Origin: Alphaproteobacteria bacterium
GTDB taxonomy: Bacteria > Myxococcota_A > UBA796 > UBA2385
DNA length: 64,000 nucleotides
Direction: 5' to 3'
NCBI GenBank assembly: GCA_020632755.1
Contig: JACKEY010000007.1
Coordinates: 248,001-312,000 of the forward strand
Part shown: positions 50,785 through 61,300 of the stretch, one piece after another
Layout: each line of letters begins with the position of its first letter
Position numbering within the stretch: the first letter of the stretch is position 1
The notes under the pieces: generated by a model
Database searches by the model: none
What the model saw: the letters and a program-made list of their open reading frames with translations, nothing else
Told to the model about the DNA's origin: nothing
Position numbers and translations under genes: made by a program

Positions 50785-53273
50785 CACTCGACCTCGAGCT
50801 GCCAGGGCAGCATGGCCAACACCGGATCCTCGGCCAGCAGCAGCAGGGTCGACAGCTCCTGGGGCACCGGCACGGCGGGCAGTGCCGCGGCGGGCGAGGG
50901 GAGGGGGAGGCGCGCCAGGGCCGAGGAGAGGGCTGCGCTGCCGGCGCCGACCCGGACCGAGCGGCGGGGGAGGGGACCGAAGAACCGATCGTCGTAGGTC
51001 ACGAGCTCGACCACGGCGCCCTCGGGGATGCCGGCCTCGGCCCGGGCGTGCGCGATGGCGTCCTCGAGCCCGCCGAGCTCGTCCACCAGGCCGACCTCCT
51101 TGGCGTCTCGTCCGGACCACACCCGGCCGCGCGCGACCTCCTCGACCTGTTCCTTCGTCATGCCCCGACCCTCGGCGACGCGGTCCTTGAACTGGTCGTA
51201 GGTGGCGCCGATCAGCCGGTCCAGCGCGGACAGCTCGCCGTCGTCCATCGGGCGCGACAGGCTGTACATGGCGGCGTGGCGGCCGCGGGTCAGGATCTCG
51301 GTCTCGACGCCGAGCTTGTCGTACAGCCCGCCCAGGCTGAACTTGCCGCCGTAGACGCCGATGCTGCCGGTGATGGTCGTGGGCTCGGCGAAGATGGTGT
51401 CGGCGCCAGCGGAGACGTAGTAGCCGCCGCTGGCCGCGACGCCGCCCATGCTCACGATGAAGGGCTTGCCGCTCTCTTCCAGGCGCTGGGCCGCCCGCCA
51501 GATCTCGTCGCTGGCGAAGGCGCTGCCGCCGGGGCTGTCGACCCGCAGGACCACGGCCTCGACGGCCTCGTCGCGGCGGGCCTGGTCGAGCTGGCGGGCG
51601 ATGGTGTCGCTGCCGGCCGTGCGACCGCCCAGCAGGCCGCCCCGCACGCTCGGACCGGTGGTGATCACGCCGTCGATGTAGATGACGGCGAGCTCGCGCG
51701 ACGCGGGCCAGCCGGTGACCCGGTCGTCCAGGTGGTAGTCCGGCACCAGCTGGAAGCGGCGCCGGAACGCTTCCTCCATCGTCTCTTCCAGGGCGTCGGG
51801 GTACACGAGCCCGTCGACCAGCCCGCGGGCTTCGGCCTCGGCGGCCGTGAACGGCCCTTGATCGACCAGCCGGGTGACCTGGTCCTCGGTGCGGCCGCGG
51901 CCCTGGGCGACGCCGGCGACCAGGGTGCCGGCCATCGTGTCCAGCAGGGCGTCGAGCTGCTCTCGCGCCGGCTCGCTGGGGCCGCTCCGGGTGTACTGCT
52001 CGGGTGCGGACTTGTACTCGGAGCGCTTGGCGTACTGCGGCTCGACCCCGACCAGATCCAGCGTGCCGCGCAGGTAGGTCAGCCCCATCGACAGGCCGAC
52101 CAGGTCCAGGCTGGCGGCAGGGTGCAGGTAGACGCGGTCGGCGGCGCTCGCCAGCAGGTAGGCGGCGTTGCCCGATTCCTTGTCCAGGTAGGCGACCACG
52201 ACCTTGCCGCGGCTCTGGGCCTCGGAGACGAGTCGCCGCAGCTCCTCGACCCGCGCCCAGCTGGCCGGCGGTCGATCGATGTGCAGCACCATGCCCTTGA
52301 CCCGCGGATCGTCGATGGCGTCGCGCATGCGCTCCAGCAGGTGCAGCCAGGACTCGGAGGGGGGCGCCAGCAGGCCTCGGGCGGGCTGGTAGGGGAAGGA
52401 CTCGTCGAGCACGAATTCCGGGACCTTGCGGCCCTGACCGAAGAAGCTGCGGTCGCCCTCGGCGGTGGTCAGGTAGGCCATGCCGACCGGGTTGCGCCCC
52501 GGCGCCGCGCCGTTGATGTCGGCCAGCCCGTAGGCGCCTGCGCCCGTCCGCCCCCAGAACAGCTCCAGTCCAGCGCCGATCTCTCCGTCGTCGTCACCGT
52601 AGCCGCGCAGGACCAGGCCATCGGTGGCCTCCAGGCGAACGGAGCCCCGGAAGGAGCCGGCACTGCCGTTGACGATGTCGGCCTGCCGGTAGTCCACGCC
52701 GACGAGCAGGCGGCCCTGGAACGGGCGCCAGGCCAGGCCGCCTCCGAACCGCTGGGTGACGCCGAGCTCGGGCGCGGGGTCGTTGAGGTTCTCGGCCAGC
52801 AGGGACAGCCCGAGCCAGTGTGCGGGGCGCCAGGTCAGGCCCAGGTCCCAGGTCAGGAAGTTGTTCTCCGGTCCCTCGGGGATCTGCCAGCCGACGCCGA
52901 CGCCCAGCGCGACCCGGCGGCTGAGCCGCAGCCCGAGGCCGCTGGTCAGCCCGAGCCAGGTGCGATCCCCGCCGCCGATGTCGTAGTAGACGCCGGTGGC
53001 GAAGGGGCCGGCCTGGAAGGCGCCCGACAGGCTGGCGGGCCGGACGGGGAGCTCCTGCTCCCAGGACAGCCAGGCGGACGGGTCGGGGTCCAGTCCCAGG
53101 CTGGCGGGGTTGGACCAGATGGTGGCCGCGCCATCTTCTCCGGCCGACGAGAAGGCGGGGAGCACGGGGCGCTCGGGCGTCTCGTCGGCCCCCAGGGCGG
53201 GCGCCGACAGCAGGCCGAGGCCGGGGACGAGGAGGTGGAGCGGCAGCCTGGGGGCGTAGCGGCGGGGCGTCAT
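50784..53273 (-). CDS. SppA-type signal peptide peptidase with N-terminal outer-membrane-barrel-like domain
   Basis: This 829-residue protein has an ATG with GGAG 4 bases upstream. The leader is followed by ~260 residues of short amphipathic strands (FATGVYYDIGGGDR, LGLRLSRRVALGVGVGW, GLAWRPFQGRLLVGVDY), a layout like a beta-barrel. The rest is a 67-kDa SppA-like tandem serine protease: catalytic Lys421 in SEYKSAPEQY and Ser615 in VAASGGYYVS, 194 residues apart as in E. coli SppA. SppA digests cleaved signal peptides and membrane protein pieces. A barrel on this enzyme is unusual. Its stop overlaps the response-regulator start. Confidence 0.85.
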   Translation of the reverse strand: MTPRRYAPRLPLHLLVPGLGLLSAPALGADETPERPVLPAFSSAGEDGAATIWSNPASLGLDPDPSAWLSWEQELPVRPASLSGAFQAGPFATGVYYDIGGGDRTWLGLTSGLGLRLSRRVALGVGVGWQIPEGPENNFLTWDLGLTWRPAHWLGLSLLAENLNDPAPELGVTQRFGGGLAWRPFQGRLLVGVDYRQADIVNGSAGSFRGSVRLEATDGLVLRGYGDDDGEIGAGLELFWGRTGAGAYGLADINGAAPGRNPVGMAYLTTAEGDRSFFGQGRKVPEFVLDESFPYQPARGLLAPPSESWLHLLERMRDAIDDPRVKGMVLHIDRPPASWARVEELRRLVSEAQSRGKVVVAYLDKESGNAAYLLASAADRVYLHPAASLDLVGLSMGLTYLRGTLDLVGVEPQYAKRSEYKSAPEQYTRSGPSEPAREQLDALLDTMAGTLVAGVAQGRGRTEDQVTRLVDQGPFTAAEAEARGLVDGLVYPDALEETMEEAFRRRFQLVPDYHLDDRVTGWPASRELAVIYIDGVITTGPSVRGGLLGGRTAGSDTIARQLDQARRDEAVEAVVLRVDSPGGSAFASDEIWRAAQRLEESGKPFIVSMGGVAASGGYYVSAGADTIFAEPTTITGSIGVYGGKFSLGGLYDKLGVETEILTRGRHAAMYSLSRPMDDGELSALDRLIGATYDQFKDRVAEGRGMTKEQVEEVARGRVWSGRDAKEVGLVDELGGLEDAIAHARAEAGIPEGAVVELVTYDDRFFGPLPRRSVRVGAGSAALSSALARLPLPSPAAALPAVPVPQELSTLLLLAEDPVLAMLPWQLEVE

Positions 53274-53464
53274 GTTTCTCCGAGGCGCACGCGGGCGGCG
53301 GGGATGATATCCTGCTGCCCACGCGCTGATGGTCGTGGGCTCCCGCCTCGACCGGCTCCCATCCCTTCCCCCCGGAGCCATCCGGGGCCGTCCTCGAGCG
53401 GTCCCTCGGCGCGTCCCCCGCCTCGCTCCTCCTCTTCGCGCTCCCGCCCCCGAAGGCGCCTCCC

Positions 53465-54994
53465 ATGCGCATCCGCACCGCCCTCGTCGCGCTCCTGACG
53501 GCCGGCCCCCTCCTGCTCTCCACCGGCGTCGTGCACGCCGACGACCCGGCGACCGTGTCCGCCGAGACGGCCGCTGGCCGCCTGCTCGATCCGGTCCTCG
53601 CCCCGCTGCTCGAAGACGCGCTGTTCACGCGCGCGGACATCGGGCTGCAGGTGGTCGACGTCGGCACCGGCGAAGAGGTCTTCGCCTTCCAGGCCGACCA
53701 CCCGATGGTCCCCGCGTCGGTCACCAAGACCCTGACGACGGCGGTCGCCCTGCGCACCCTGGGCGCGGGACACAGCTTCGCCACGGACCTGCGCAGCGAA
53801 GGCGAGCTCGGCGCCGACGGCGTGCTCGCCGGAGACCTGTACGTGGTCGGCGGCGGTGACCCCACCCTGGTGGTCGAGCAGGTCTGGAAGATGATCCGCG
53901 ACCTGGCGAGCGCCGGCGTGGCCGAGATCGACGGCGATCTGGTGTTCGACGACAGCTTCTTCGTCGACAACGGGCTCGTCCCCGGGTGGGACAAGTCGGT
54001 GGACGAGGCCAACGGCCCCGCCTACTTCGCGCCGCTCGGGGCGCTGTCGGTCAACTACAACACGACCTGCCTGCTGGTCGCACCCGGGGCCGAGCGCGGC
54101 GCCAGCGCGCGGGTCGAGGTCGAGACCCCCGCGGACAACATCGTCGTCGAGAGCGAGGTCACGACGGGCTCGGCCGGGTCCCGCGCGTGGCTCAAGGTCG
54201 AGCGCGAGGTCGGCGACGACGGCGGCACGGTCACCTTCAAGCTGACCGGCTCGGTGCCGCTCGGGGCCGACACGACCCAGCTGTACCGGTCGGTGGCCGA
54301 TCCGACGCGCCACTTCATGGCCGTGTTCCGCGCTTTGATGGAGGAGCGCGGCATCAAGTGGACCGGACGGATCAAGAAGGGCGTCACGCCCCCGGATGCG
54401 CGCGTGCTGGTCCGTCACAGCAGCGACCCGCTGGGTCTCGTGCTGGCCACCATGAACAAGCGCAGCAGCAACATCATGGCGGAACAGGTGCTGCGCACCG
54501 TCGGCGCCAAGGCCTCGGGCGGCCCCGCCAGCACCGAAGCCGGCCTGGCCGCCGTGCGCGACTACCTCGACGAGCTGGGCATCCCCCGCGACGAGTACGT
54601 GCTGGTCAACGGCTCGGGCCTGTCCCGCGAGATCCGCCTGCGGCCCAGCCACATCACGGCCGTGCTTGTCGATCAGTGGCACGACCGCCGCAACGGCCCC
54701 GAATTCCAGGCCAGCCTGGCCGTCGCCGGCGTGGACGGCACCCTGCGGCGCCGCCTCTCCGCCGAAGACGCCGGCATGGTGCGCGGCAAGACCGGCTCCT
54801 TGAACAGCGTGTTCTGCCTGGCCGGCTACCTCCAGGGGGGCGACGGGCGGACCTACGCCTTCTCCTTCCTGGTCAACGACTTCTCGGGCAGCTCGCGCCC
54901 CGTCCGCGCGCTGCAGGACCGCTTCGCGGAAGCCCTGCTGCGCTGGGACGGCACCCTGCCCGAGGCCACGGCCGCCCGGCCCGGAGAGGGCTGA
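53465..54994 (+). CDS. dacB: D-alanyl-D-alanine carboxypeptidase/endopeptidase (peptidase S13)
   Basis: This 509-residue penicillin-binding protein has a signal peptide (LLTAGPLLLSTGVVHA) and the three active-site motifs: SVTK at 85-88 with catalytic Ser85, SSN at 334-336 and KTG at 442-444. The large insertion between the first two motifs is that of class C DacB/PBP4. It trims or cuts peptide cross-links in peptidoglycan. The 191-base gap to the divergent SppA-fusion gene should contain both promoters. Confidence 0.92.
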   Translation: MRIRTALVALLTAGPLLLSTGVVHADDPATVSAETAAGRLLDPVLAPLLEDALFTRADIGLQVVDVGTGEEVFAFQADHPMVPASVTKTLTTAVALRTLGAGHSFATDLRSEGELGADGVLAGDLYVVGGGDPTLVVEQVWKMIRDLASAGVAEIDGDLVFDDSFFVDNGLVPGWDKSVDEANGPAYFAPLGALSVNYNTTCLLVAPGAERGASARVEVETPADNIVVESEVTTGSAGSRAWLKVEREVGDDGGTVTFKLTGSVPLGADTTQLYRSVADPTRHFMAVFRALMEERGIKWTGRIKKGVTPPDARVLVRHSSDPLGLVLATMNKRSSNIMAEQVLRTVGAKASGGPASTEAGLAAVRDYLDELGIPRDEYVLVNGSGLSREIRLRPSHITAVLVDQWHDRRNGPEFQASLAVAGVDGTLRRRLSAEDAGMVRGKTGSLNSVFCLAGYLQGGDGRTYAFSFLVNDFSGSSRPVRALQDRFAEALLRWDGTLPEATAARPGEG

Positions 54995-55094
54995 TGGTTC
55001 GGCCCCTCCACCCCGTCGGTGTCCCACCTGTCGTGGGCATCATCGACCCCTCCCCCAGACACCGCCCCTCGCCGTCGCGCGCGAGTTCGCGCGA

Positions 55095-55125
55095 GACAGG
55101 ACCCCGTCAAGCCCTGGGTCCTGTC
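55095..55125. terminator. 10-bp-stem hairpin between dacB and the TPR operon
   Basis: GACAGGACCC (55095-55104) pairs perfectly with GGGTCCTGTC (55116-55125) around an 11-base loop. It is 101 bases past the dacB stop and 118 bases before the next gene. Without a T-run it could end dacB transcription or regulate the downstream operon. A weak TTGCAG-15-TGTAAT promoter (55128-55154) follows directly. Confidence 0.45.
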
Positions 55126-55242
55126 CGTTGCAGGCCCACGTCTCGCGGTGTAATGGCGGGGAACGGCGCGGTGTGCGTTGCTGTCGAGCATCGTGCGCCC
55201 CCGCCGACCGAGCCGCGAGCCGGCGAGATGCAGGAGTAGCCC

Positions 55243-55947
55243 GTGAGCCCTTTTCGGATGTGGACGCCCGCGCTGACCCTCGGCGCGCTGCTCGTCAGCC
55301 CCATCGCCTTCGCCCAGGACGAGGGCTCCGGCCCCGTCGCCCTCGAGCGGGACGACGCCGGGGACACGGTCGATCTCGACCAGCCCGCCGGCGGCGACGA
55401 CCTCGGCAACCGCGAGGCCGAGTTCGACCGCGAGCTGCTGACGGTCGAAGAAGAGGTGAACTCGCTCAAGGAGCGGGTGTTCCGGTCCAAGGCCACGCTG
55501 CAGCTGCTCAGCGAGATCGTGGCCCAGGGCTCGGGCACCGGCGCCCGCGGCTCGATCGTGCACGTGCACGAGCTCGGCCGGTCCTACGAGGTCGAGAGCC
55601 TGACCTACTACCTCGACGGCCAGAGCAAGTTCACGCGGACCGGCGCCGAAGGCGACATGAAGGGCGTCGACGAGCTCAAGGTGTTCGAAGGCGCGCTGTC
55701 GCCGGGTACCCACAAGCTCAGCGTGAACATGCGGCTGCGCGGTAGCGGCGGCGTCTTCAACTACGTCGATCAGATCAGCGTGCAGGTGCCGGGCGAGCAC
55801 ACCTTCGAGGTCGAGCCCGGCGACGACTGCCGCATCAAGGTCACCGCCGAGGAGAAGCGCGGGCTGAGCCGGTCCTTCACCGAGCGCCCCCGCTTCGTCT
55901 TCGACGTGCGCTGCTCTCAGAGCATGGAGTCCGAGGGTGCCCAGTAG
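55243..55947 (+). CDS. Periplasmic protein of the Glt-like cluster, unknown function
   Basis: This 234-residue protein has a GTG start and signal peptide (LGALLVSPIAFAQ). After an acidic segment lies a helical coiled-coil-like stretch (FDRELLTVEEEVNSLKERV), followed by a beta-rich C-terminal domain. It resembles small proteins that open TPR motility-like clusters in Myxococcota. The next gene's GTG overlaps its end by 11 bases. No catalytic motif is present; a scaffold or ligand-binding role is inferred from position only. Confidence 0.6.
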   Translation: MSPFRMWTPALTLGALLVSPIAFAQDEGSGPVALERDDAGDTVDLDQPAGGDDLGNREAEFDRELLTVEEEVNSLKERVFRSKATLQLLSEIVAQGSGTGARGSIVHVHELGRSYEVESLTYYLDGQSKFTRTGAEGDMKGVDELKVFEGALSPGTHKLSVNMRLRGSGGVFNYVDQISVQVPGEHTFEVEPGDDCRIKVTAEEKRGLSRSFTERPRFVFDVRCSQSMESEGAQ

Positions 55948-58324
55948 GACCCGCAAGGGCGGCGGGGCGCTCCTGCCGCTGACCCTGGCCCTGGCCTTGC
56001 TGCCGGGGGTGGCTGGCGCTGCCGGTCCGCTGCAGAACCGTCTCGACGACATGTCGGACCGGGTGGCGGGGCTGGAGCAGACCACCGACGAGCTGGCGCT
56101 GGACTTCGGCAAGCGCCGGGGGCTCATCGGCAGCCTGGAAGCGCGTGAGCGGTTCGAGGAAGCCGTCTACCTGTTCCTGATCGGCGAGTACGACGACGCG
56201 GCGCTGTCGTTCTACATCCTGGTCGACGCGCAGGCGCTCGACAGCGCGCCGCTCCACCAGGACAGTGAGTGGTACCTGGCGGAGTGCCTGTTCAACCTGG
56301 GGAACCTCGCCACGGCGGCGGAAGCCTACCAGCGGGTCATCGACGAAGGAGAGGTCCACCCCTTCTTCCCGGACGCCGTGCGTCGCCTGCTCGAGGTCTA
56401 CGGCCTGCAGCGGGATCAGGCCCGGTTCGATCAGGTGTACAAGGAGTTCATCGTCACGGGCCGCGTCCAGGCGACGGACTTCGTGAAGTACACGGTCGGC
56501 AAGAGCTTCTGGCGCCAGGGCCAGGCCACGCGGGCCAAGGGCATGTTCGCCGACGTCGCCGCCGACTCCTCCGTCTACATGCGCGCCCGCTACTTCCTGG
56601 GCGCCGTGCTGGTCGAAGAGGGCGACCTCGACGCCGCGAAGGTCGAGTTCCAGCGTGTGGTCGATGCCCAGTCCCCGGCCCACGAGAGCGACGCCACCGT
56701 GCGCGAGCTCTCGTGGATGGCCCTCGGGCGGATCGCCTACGAGACGGGGGACTACAACGCGGCTTCGGCGGCCTACTCGCACATCAACAACGAGTCGGAC
56801 CAGTTCGCCGACCAGCTCTACGAGCAGGTCTGGACCTACGTCCGTCAGGAAGACTGGGCCTCGGCCCTGGCCCACCTGGACATCTTCCTGCTCGGCTTCC
56901 CGGCGCACCGCGAAGCGGTGAACCTGCGCCTGACCCAGGCCCAGGTCTACATGAAGGAAGCCGAGGCCGAGGAGATCCCCGGCCTGCGCGAGGTCAACCG
57001 CGACAAGGCGCTCGAGGCCTACCAGAAGGTCGTCGAGGAGTACGAGCCGGTCGTGCAGACGCTGGCGCGGCTCAAGACCGACGAAGCCGGGCCTGCCGCC
57101 TACTTCCGCCTGCTGGCCGAAGCCGAAGGCGACCCCGAGATCGAACAGCCGCTCCCCGACTACGCGGTCGAGATCCTGACCGACGACGAGTACATGGGCC
57201 GCGCGGTCGATGTCTATCGGGGCATGGCGTCCCAGGAAGCCGACCTGCAGCGCTCCGAAGAGCTCGCCGAGCAGGTCTCCGCCGCCCTCTCGCGCGCCGA
57301 TCGCAACATCGGCACCTTCGCCCGTGGCCGCGCCCGCGTGCGGGGTGTCCGCGAAGATGCGCTGAACATGCAGGCCGCCCTGGTGCAGTTCGAGATCGAC
57401 TACCTCCTCGCCCGTGGATCCAGCGCGGATCGCGCCGGGCTCGAGTCCCTCCAGAGCCGCTACCAGGTGCTCCAGGGCCGCGAGGTCGAGGTCGCCGAAG
57501 AGCAGACCACCGACACCGGTCGGCGGCAGGCCCAGGCGGATCAGATCGACGCGGTGCAGCAGGTCGCTTCCCGCGTGCTGGAAGCAGCACGCGACGAGCA
57601 GGCCCGACTGCGTGGCGTGCGCGCCGGGCTGGACGGCAACGAGACCGGCCTGTCGGACGGGACCCGCGCCGAGGTCCGGTCGCAGCTGGCCCGCACCGCC
57701 GGCGAGCTCTCGCGGGTGCAGAAGGGACTCGAGCGCATCGTGTCCCCCAGCACGCGCACGTCCATCCTGGCGGCGGTCGAAGGCAAGAGCAGCGACCCGC
57801 TGGCCGCCCAGCGGCGGATGATGGGCCGCGACTACGGTGCGCTGCGTGACGACGTGCGGCGGTACCGGTCGGGTGCGGCTGGCAGCGACGATCGCAAGGT
57901 GTTCGACGCGCTGGACGACCTGTGGTCCCGTGCGGACGCCCTGGACGACAGGGCGGCCTCCGTCCTGGCCCGGCTCGACAGCGCCGAGCGCTCCGAGCTC
58001 GGAGTCCTCCGGCGCCGGCTGGGCGAGGAGAACGACCGGGTCGAGGGTGCCCGTCGAGATCTGGTCGAGGTCCAGACCGAGGCCGAGGAGATCGCCACCG
58101 AGATCGCCCAGGTGGGCTTCTCGACGCTCGAAGCCGACATCGAGGACACGGTCATGGAAGCCGACCTCGGCATCGTCGACGTGTCCTGGCTCGACAAGAC
58201 CGAGAGCAGTGACGAGATCGAGCGGCTCAGCAAGGAGCGGGCCAAGAGCATGCAGGAGATGGAGGATCGCTTCCGCATCATCGAGCAGAAGCTCGAGGGC
58301 ACCAGCCGGAAGGGAGGCCAGTGA
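55937..58324 (+). CDS. Periplasmic TPR and coiled-coil protein
   Basis: This 795-residue protein has a signal peptide (PLTLALALLPGVAGA). Residues ~55-380 hold repeated TPR-like helix pairs (YLAECLFNLGNLATAAEAYQ, ARYFLGAVLVEEGDLDAAKVEF). Residues ~440-790 are long charged helices with heptad-like spacing, typical of coiled coil. It should form an elongated periplasmic scaffold. The GTG start overlaps the previous gene; the next TPR gene begins 1 base after its stop. It belongs to the same cluster as the GltD/GltE-like genes. Confidence 0.72.
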   Translation: MPSRTRKGGGALLPLTLALALLPGVAGAAGPLQNRLDDMSDRVAGLEQTTDELALDFGKRRGLIGSLEARERFEEAVYLFLIGEYDDAALSFYILVDAQALDSAPLHQDSEWYLAECLFNLGNLATAAEAYQRVIDEGEVHPFFPDAVRRLLEVYGLQRDQARFDQVYKEFIVTGRVQATDFVKYTVGKSFWRQGQATRAKGMFADVAADSSVYMRARYFLGAVLVEEGDLDAAKVEFQRVVDAQSPAHESDATVRELSWMALGRIAYETGDYNAASAAYSHINNESDQFADQLYEQVWTYVRQEDWASALAHLDIFLLGFPAHREAVNLRLTQAQVYMKEAEAEEIPGLREVNRDKALEAYQKVVEEYEPVVQTLARLKTDEAGPAAYFRLLAEAEGDPEIEQPLPDYAVEILTDDEYMGRAVDVYRGMASQEADLQRSEELAEQVSAALSRADRNIGTFARGRARVRGVREDALNMQAALVQFEIDYLLARGSSADRAGLESLQSRYQVLQGREVEVAEEQTTDTGRRQAQADQIDAVQQVASRVLEAARDEQARLRGVRAGLDGNETGLSDGTRAEVRSQLARTAGELSRVQKGLERIVSPSTRTSILAAVEGKSSDPLAAQRRMMGRDYGALRDDVRRYRSGAAGSDDRKVFDALDDLWSRADALDDRAASVLARLDSAERSELGVLRRRLGEENDRVEGARRDLVEVQTEAEEIATEIAQVGFSTLEADIEDTVMEADLGIVDVSWLDKTESSDEIERLSKERAKSMQEMEDRFRIIEQKLEGTSRKGGQ

Positions 58325-58325
58325 G

Positions 58326-61300
58326 ATGACCTCGCCCCGCAGCCTTCGCCTGCTCGCCCTGCTGGCCCTCGCCGGCAGCCCGACCCTCGCCCTGGCCCAG
58401 GACGAGCCCACCACCGGCGCCACCGCGCAGGCGGACACGGACGACTCGGGCCTGCCGCCGTCGGTGGATGCCGACGAGTGGGCGGCCTTCAACGCCACCC
58501 GTGGTCGCTACGAAGCGCGCATGTCCTCCTTCGAGGACGACGCCCGCGCGTACGCTGCCGAGCTCGCTCAGCAGGAACGCGAGCGCCTGACCTCGGGCTA
58601 CGACGAAGCCATCGCCGAGCTCGAGTCCCAGCAGGACGCACTTCGCGTGGAAGCCATCGATCGCTTCGAGGCCTTCCTGCGGAAGTACCCGAACAGCGAG
58701 CACTCCGCCCACGCCATGTTCCGCCTGGGCGACCTGTACTACGAGCGCACCGAAGCCGAGTACCTCGTCGCCCAGGACGAGTACGAGCGCGTCATGGCCG
58801 ACTTCGACTTCGAGACGGCCACGGAATTCCCCGAAGCGCCGATGAAGGACTACAGCAAGTCCATCGCGCTCTACGAGCGGATCATCGCGCAGCACCCGGA
58901 CTACCGCTACGCCGACGGCGCCTACTACATGCTGGGCTTCTGCCTGGCGCGGGACCAGTCGCTGCAGTTCGACGAGGTCCGGAGCCACGAGACCTTCACG
59001 CAGCTGGTCGAGAAGCACCCCGACTCGCAGTTCGCGGCCGCGGCCCACCTGCGGCTCGGCGAGTACTACTTCGACTACGCCACGAACGAAGCCGAGATCG
59101 CCATGGCGATCCCCCACTACGAGAAGGTGCTCGAGCTGGCGGGCGAAGACGGCGAGCTCTACGACGACGGCCTCTACAAGCTCGCGTGGTCGCACTACAA
59201 GCTCAACCACTACGACGAGGCGTTGCGGCTGTTCACCCAGCTGCTCGACTGGTCCGAGCAGAGCTTCCTCAAGACGGGCTTCGAGGCGCCGACCAAGCCC
59301 GAAGCCATCGAGTACATCGCCATCTCGTTCAGCGACGTCTCGGACAACACCTTCGAGTCGCCCCTGGCCGAAGCCCAGGGCTTCTACCAGCGAGTCGGCG
59401 CCCGGGATCACGAGAAGGACGTCTACGCCCGGCTGGCCAGCGTGCTGCAGGACCAGGCCCGGTTCGAAGATGCCATCGACGTGTACACCTACCTGCAGGA
59501 CCGGTGGCCCGACGATCCGGAGAACCCGAACCACCAGTGGCGGATCGCCCAGATCCACTACTACGTCGACCAGCCCGAGCTCGCGAACCAGGCGATCGCC
59601 GAGCTGACCGAGAAGTACAACGACGAGTCGACCTGGTGGGTCGCCAACCGCAACGACCCGGATGCCCAGGCCGTCGCGCGGTCCTACATCGAGAAGTCCC
59701 TCGCCGCGGTCGCCACCGGCTACCACAACGAAGGCATCGAGACTGGCGACAAGGAAGCCTTCGCCCGGGCCGCCGAGCTCTACGGCGACTACCTCAAGCG
59801 CTTCCCCTTCGCCGAGGACTACTACGAGATCCAGTGGTACCGCGCCGACACGCTGATGCAGACGGAGCAGTACGACAAGGCGGAAGAAGAGTACGTCCAG
59901 CTGCTCAAGGCCGACGGCCACGAGTTCCGCGACGGCTCGCTGTGGAACCTGATGCAGGTGCGCCGCAACCGCCTGGTCGAGCGCTACGGCAGCTTCGACA
60001 AGCGGCCCGACGACGCGCCGGTCAAGGAGCGGATCCCGCTGGAGTCCGGTGACGAGCGCATCGTCTACGCGCTCTCCGACGACCACCTGGCGTTCATCGA
60101 CACGACGACCCAGCTGCTCGACGCGGACCTCAAGAACCCCGACTACCGCGAAGCGCTGGAGCAGAACGAGGTTCCGCTCAAGTACCTCATCGCCCAGCTG
60201 TACTTCCACCACGGTCAGTTCGACAAGGCACGTCCGCGGCTCGAGGACCTCATCCAGAACCACCCGGAGTGGGATGAGGCGTCCTACGCCGCGACGATGA
60301 TGATCAACAGCTACCAGGCCGAGCAGGACCTCCAGCAGGTCAAGGAGCTCGCGCTTCGGTACCGCGGGCTGGCGCTCGGCGGCGGCAAGAAGGACCTGAC
60401 CGACTTCGAGAACATCGCGGAGCAGGCTGCCTTCAAGCAGGCCGAGGCCCTCATCAAGGTCGATCGGATCCAGGCGGCAGAAGCCTTCGAGGCCTTCCGC
60501 CGCGAGTTCCCGCGGTCCAAGTACATCGCCGACGCCCACTACAACGCCGCCAACTCCTACGAGATCGCCGGTCGCATCGACGACGCGAACCGGCTCTTCC
60601 AGGAGTACATCGACAACATCGAGTCCGGTCGGTACGCCCAGGACGATCGCGCGCGGGCGCTCTACTTCCGCATCGCGAACAACTACGCAGACGTGCTCGA
60701 GCTCGAGAAGGCGATCAAGTACTACGAGTCGCTGTACCGCCGCTTCCCCGGTGCCGACGGTGCCAAGGATGCGCTCTACAACGCCGCCTTCCTGCGCATC
60801 GGCCTCCAGGATCATCGCGGTGCGGCCGAGAACTTCGAGAACTACGCCGGCCTGAGCCCGACCCCGGACGACGCCGAGCAGGTCATGTTCGCCGCGGGCG
60901 CCCAGTGGGAGCTGGTGTCCGACGACTCGGCCACCGAGTTCTACCGCCGGTACCTGCGTCGCTACCCCAGCGCCAGCAGCGACCGCGCGATGGAAGCCTG
61001 GTACCGCATCGCCGACCTGACCGAGAAGCAGGGCAAGAAGGCCGCGACGGACAAGGCCTGGAAGGACCTGGCCCAGGGCTTCCGCGACCTGACCGAGGCC
61101 GGGCCGATCGGACCGCGTGGCCGGCACTACGCCGCGATGGCCGCCGTGCGGGACCTGCAGGTCCAGTTCGACGAGTTCGCGAAGATCGAGTTCTCCCGCA
61201 AGGAAGAGAAGAACGTCGAGCTCCTCCTCGAGACCAAGCCGAAGCAGCTCAAGGACATCGACGAAGAGGCGACCCGCATCGTCAACGTCTACGCCGACTT

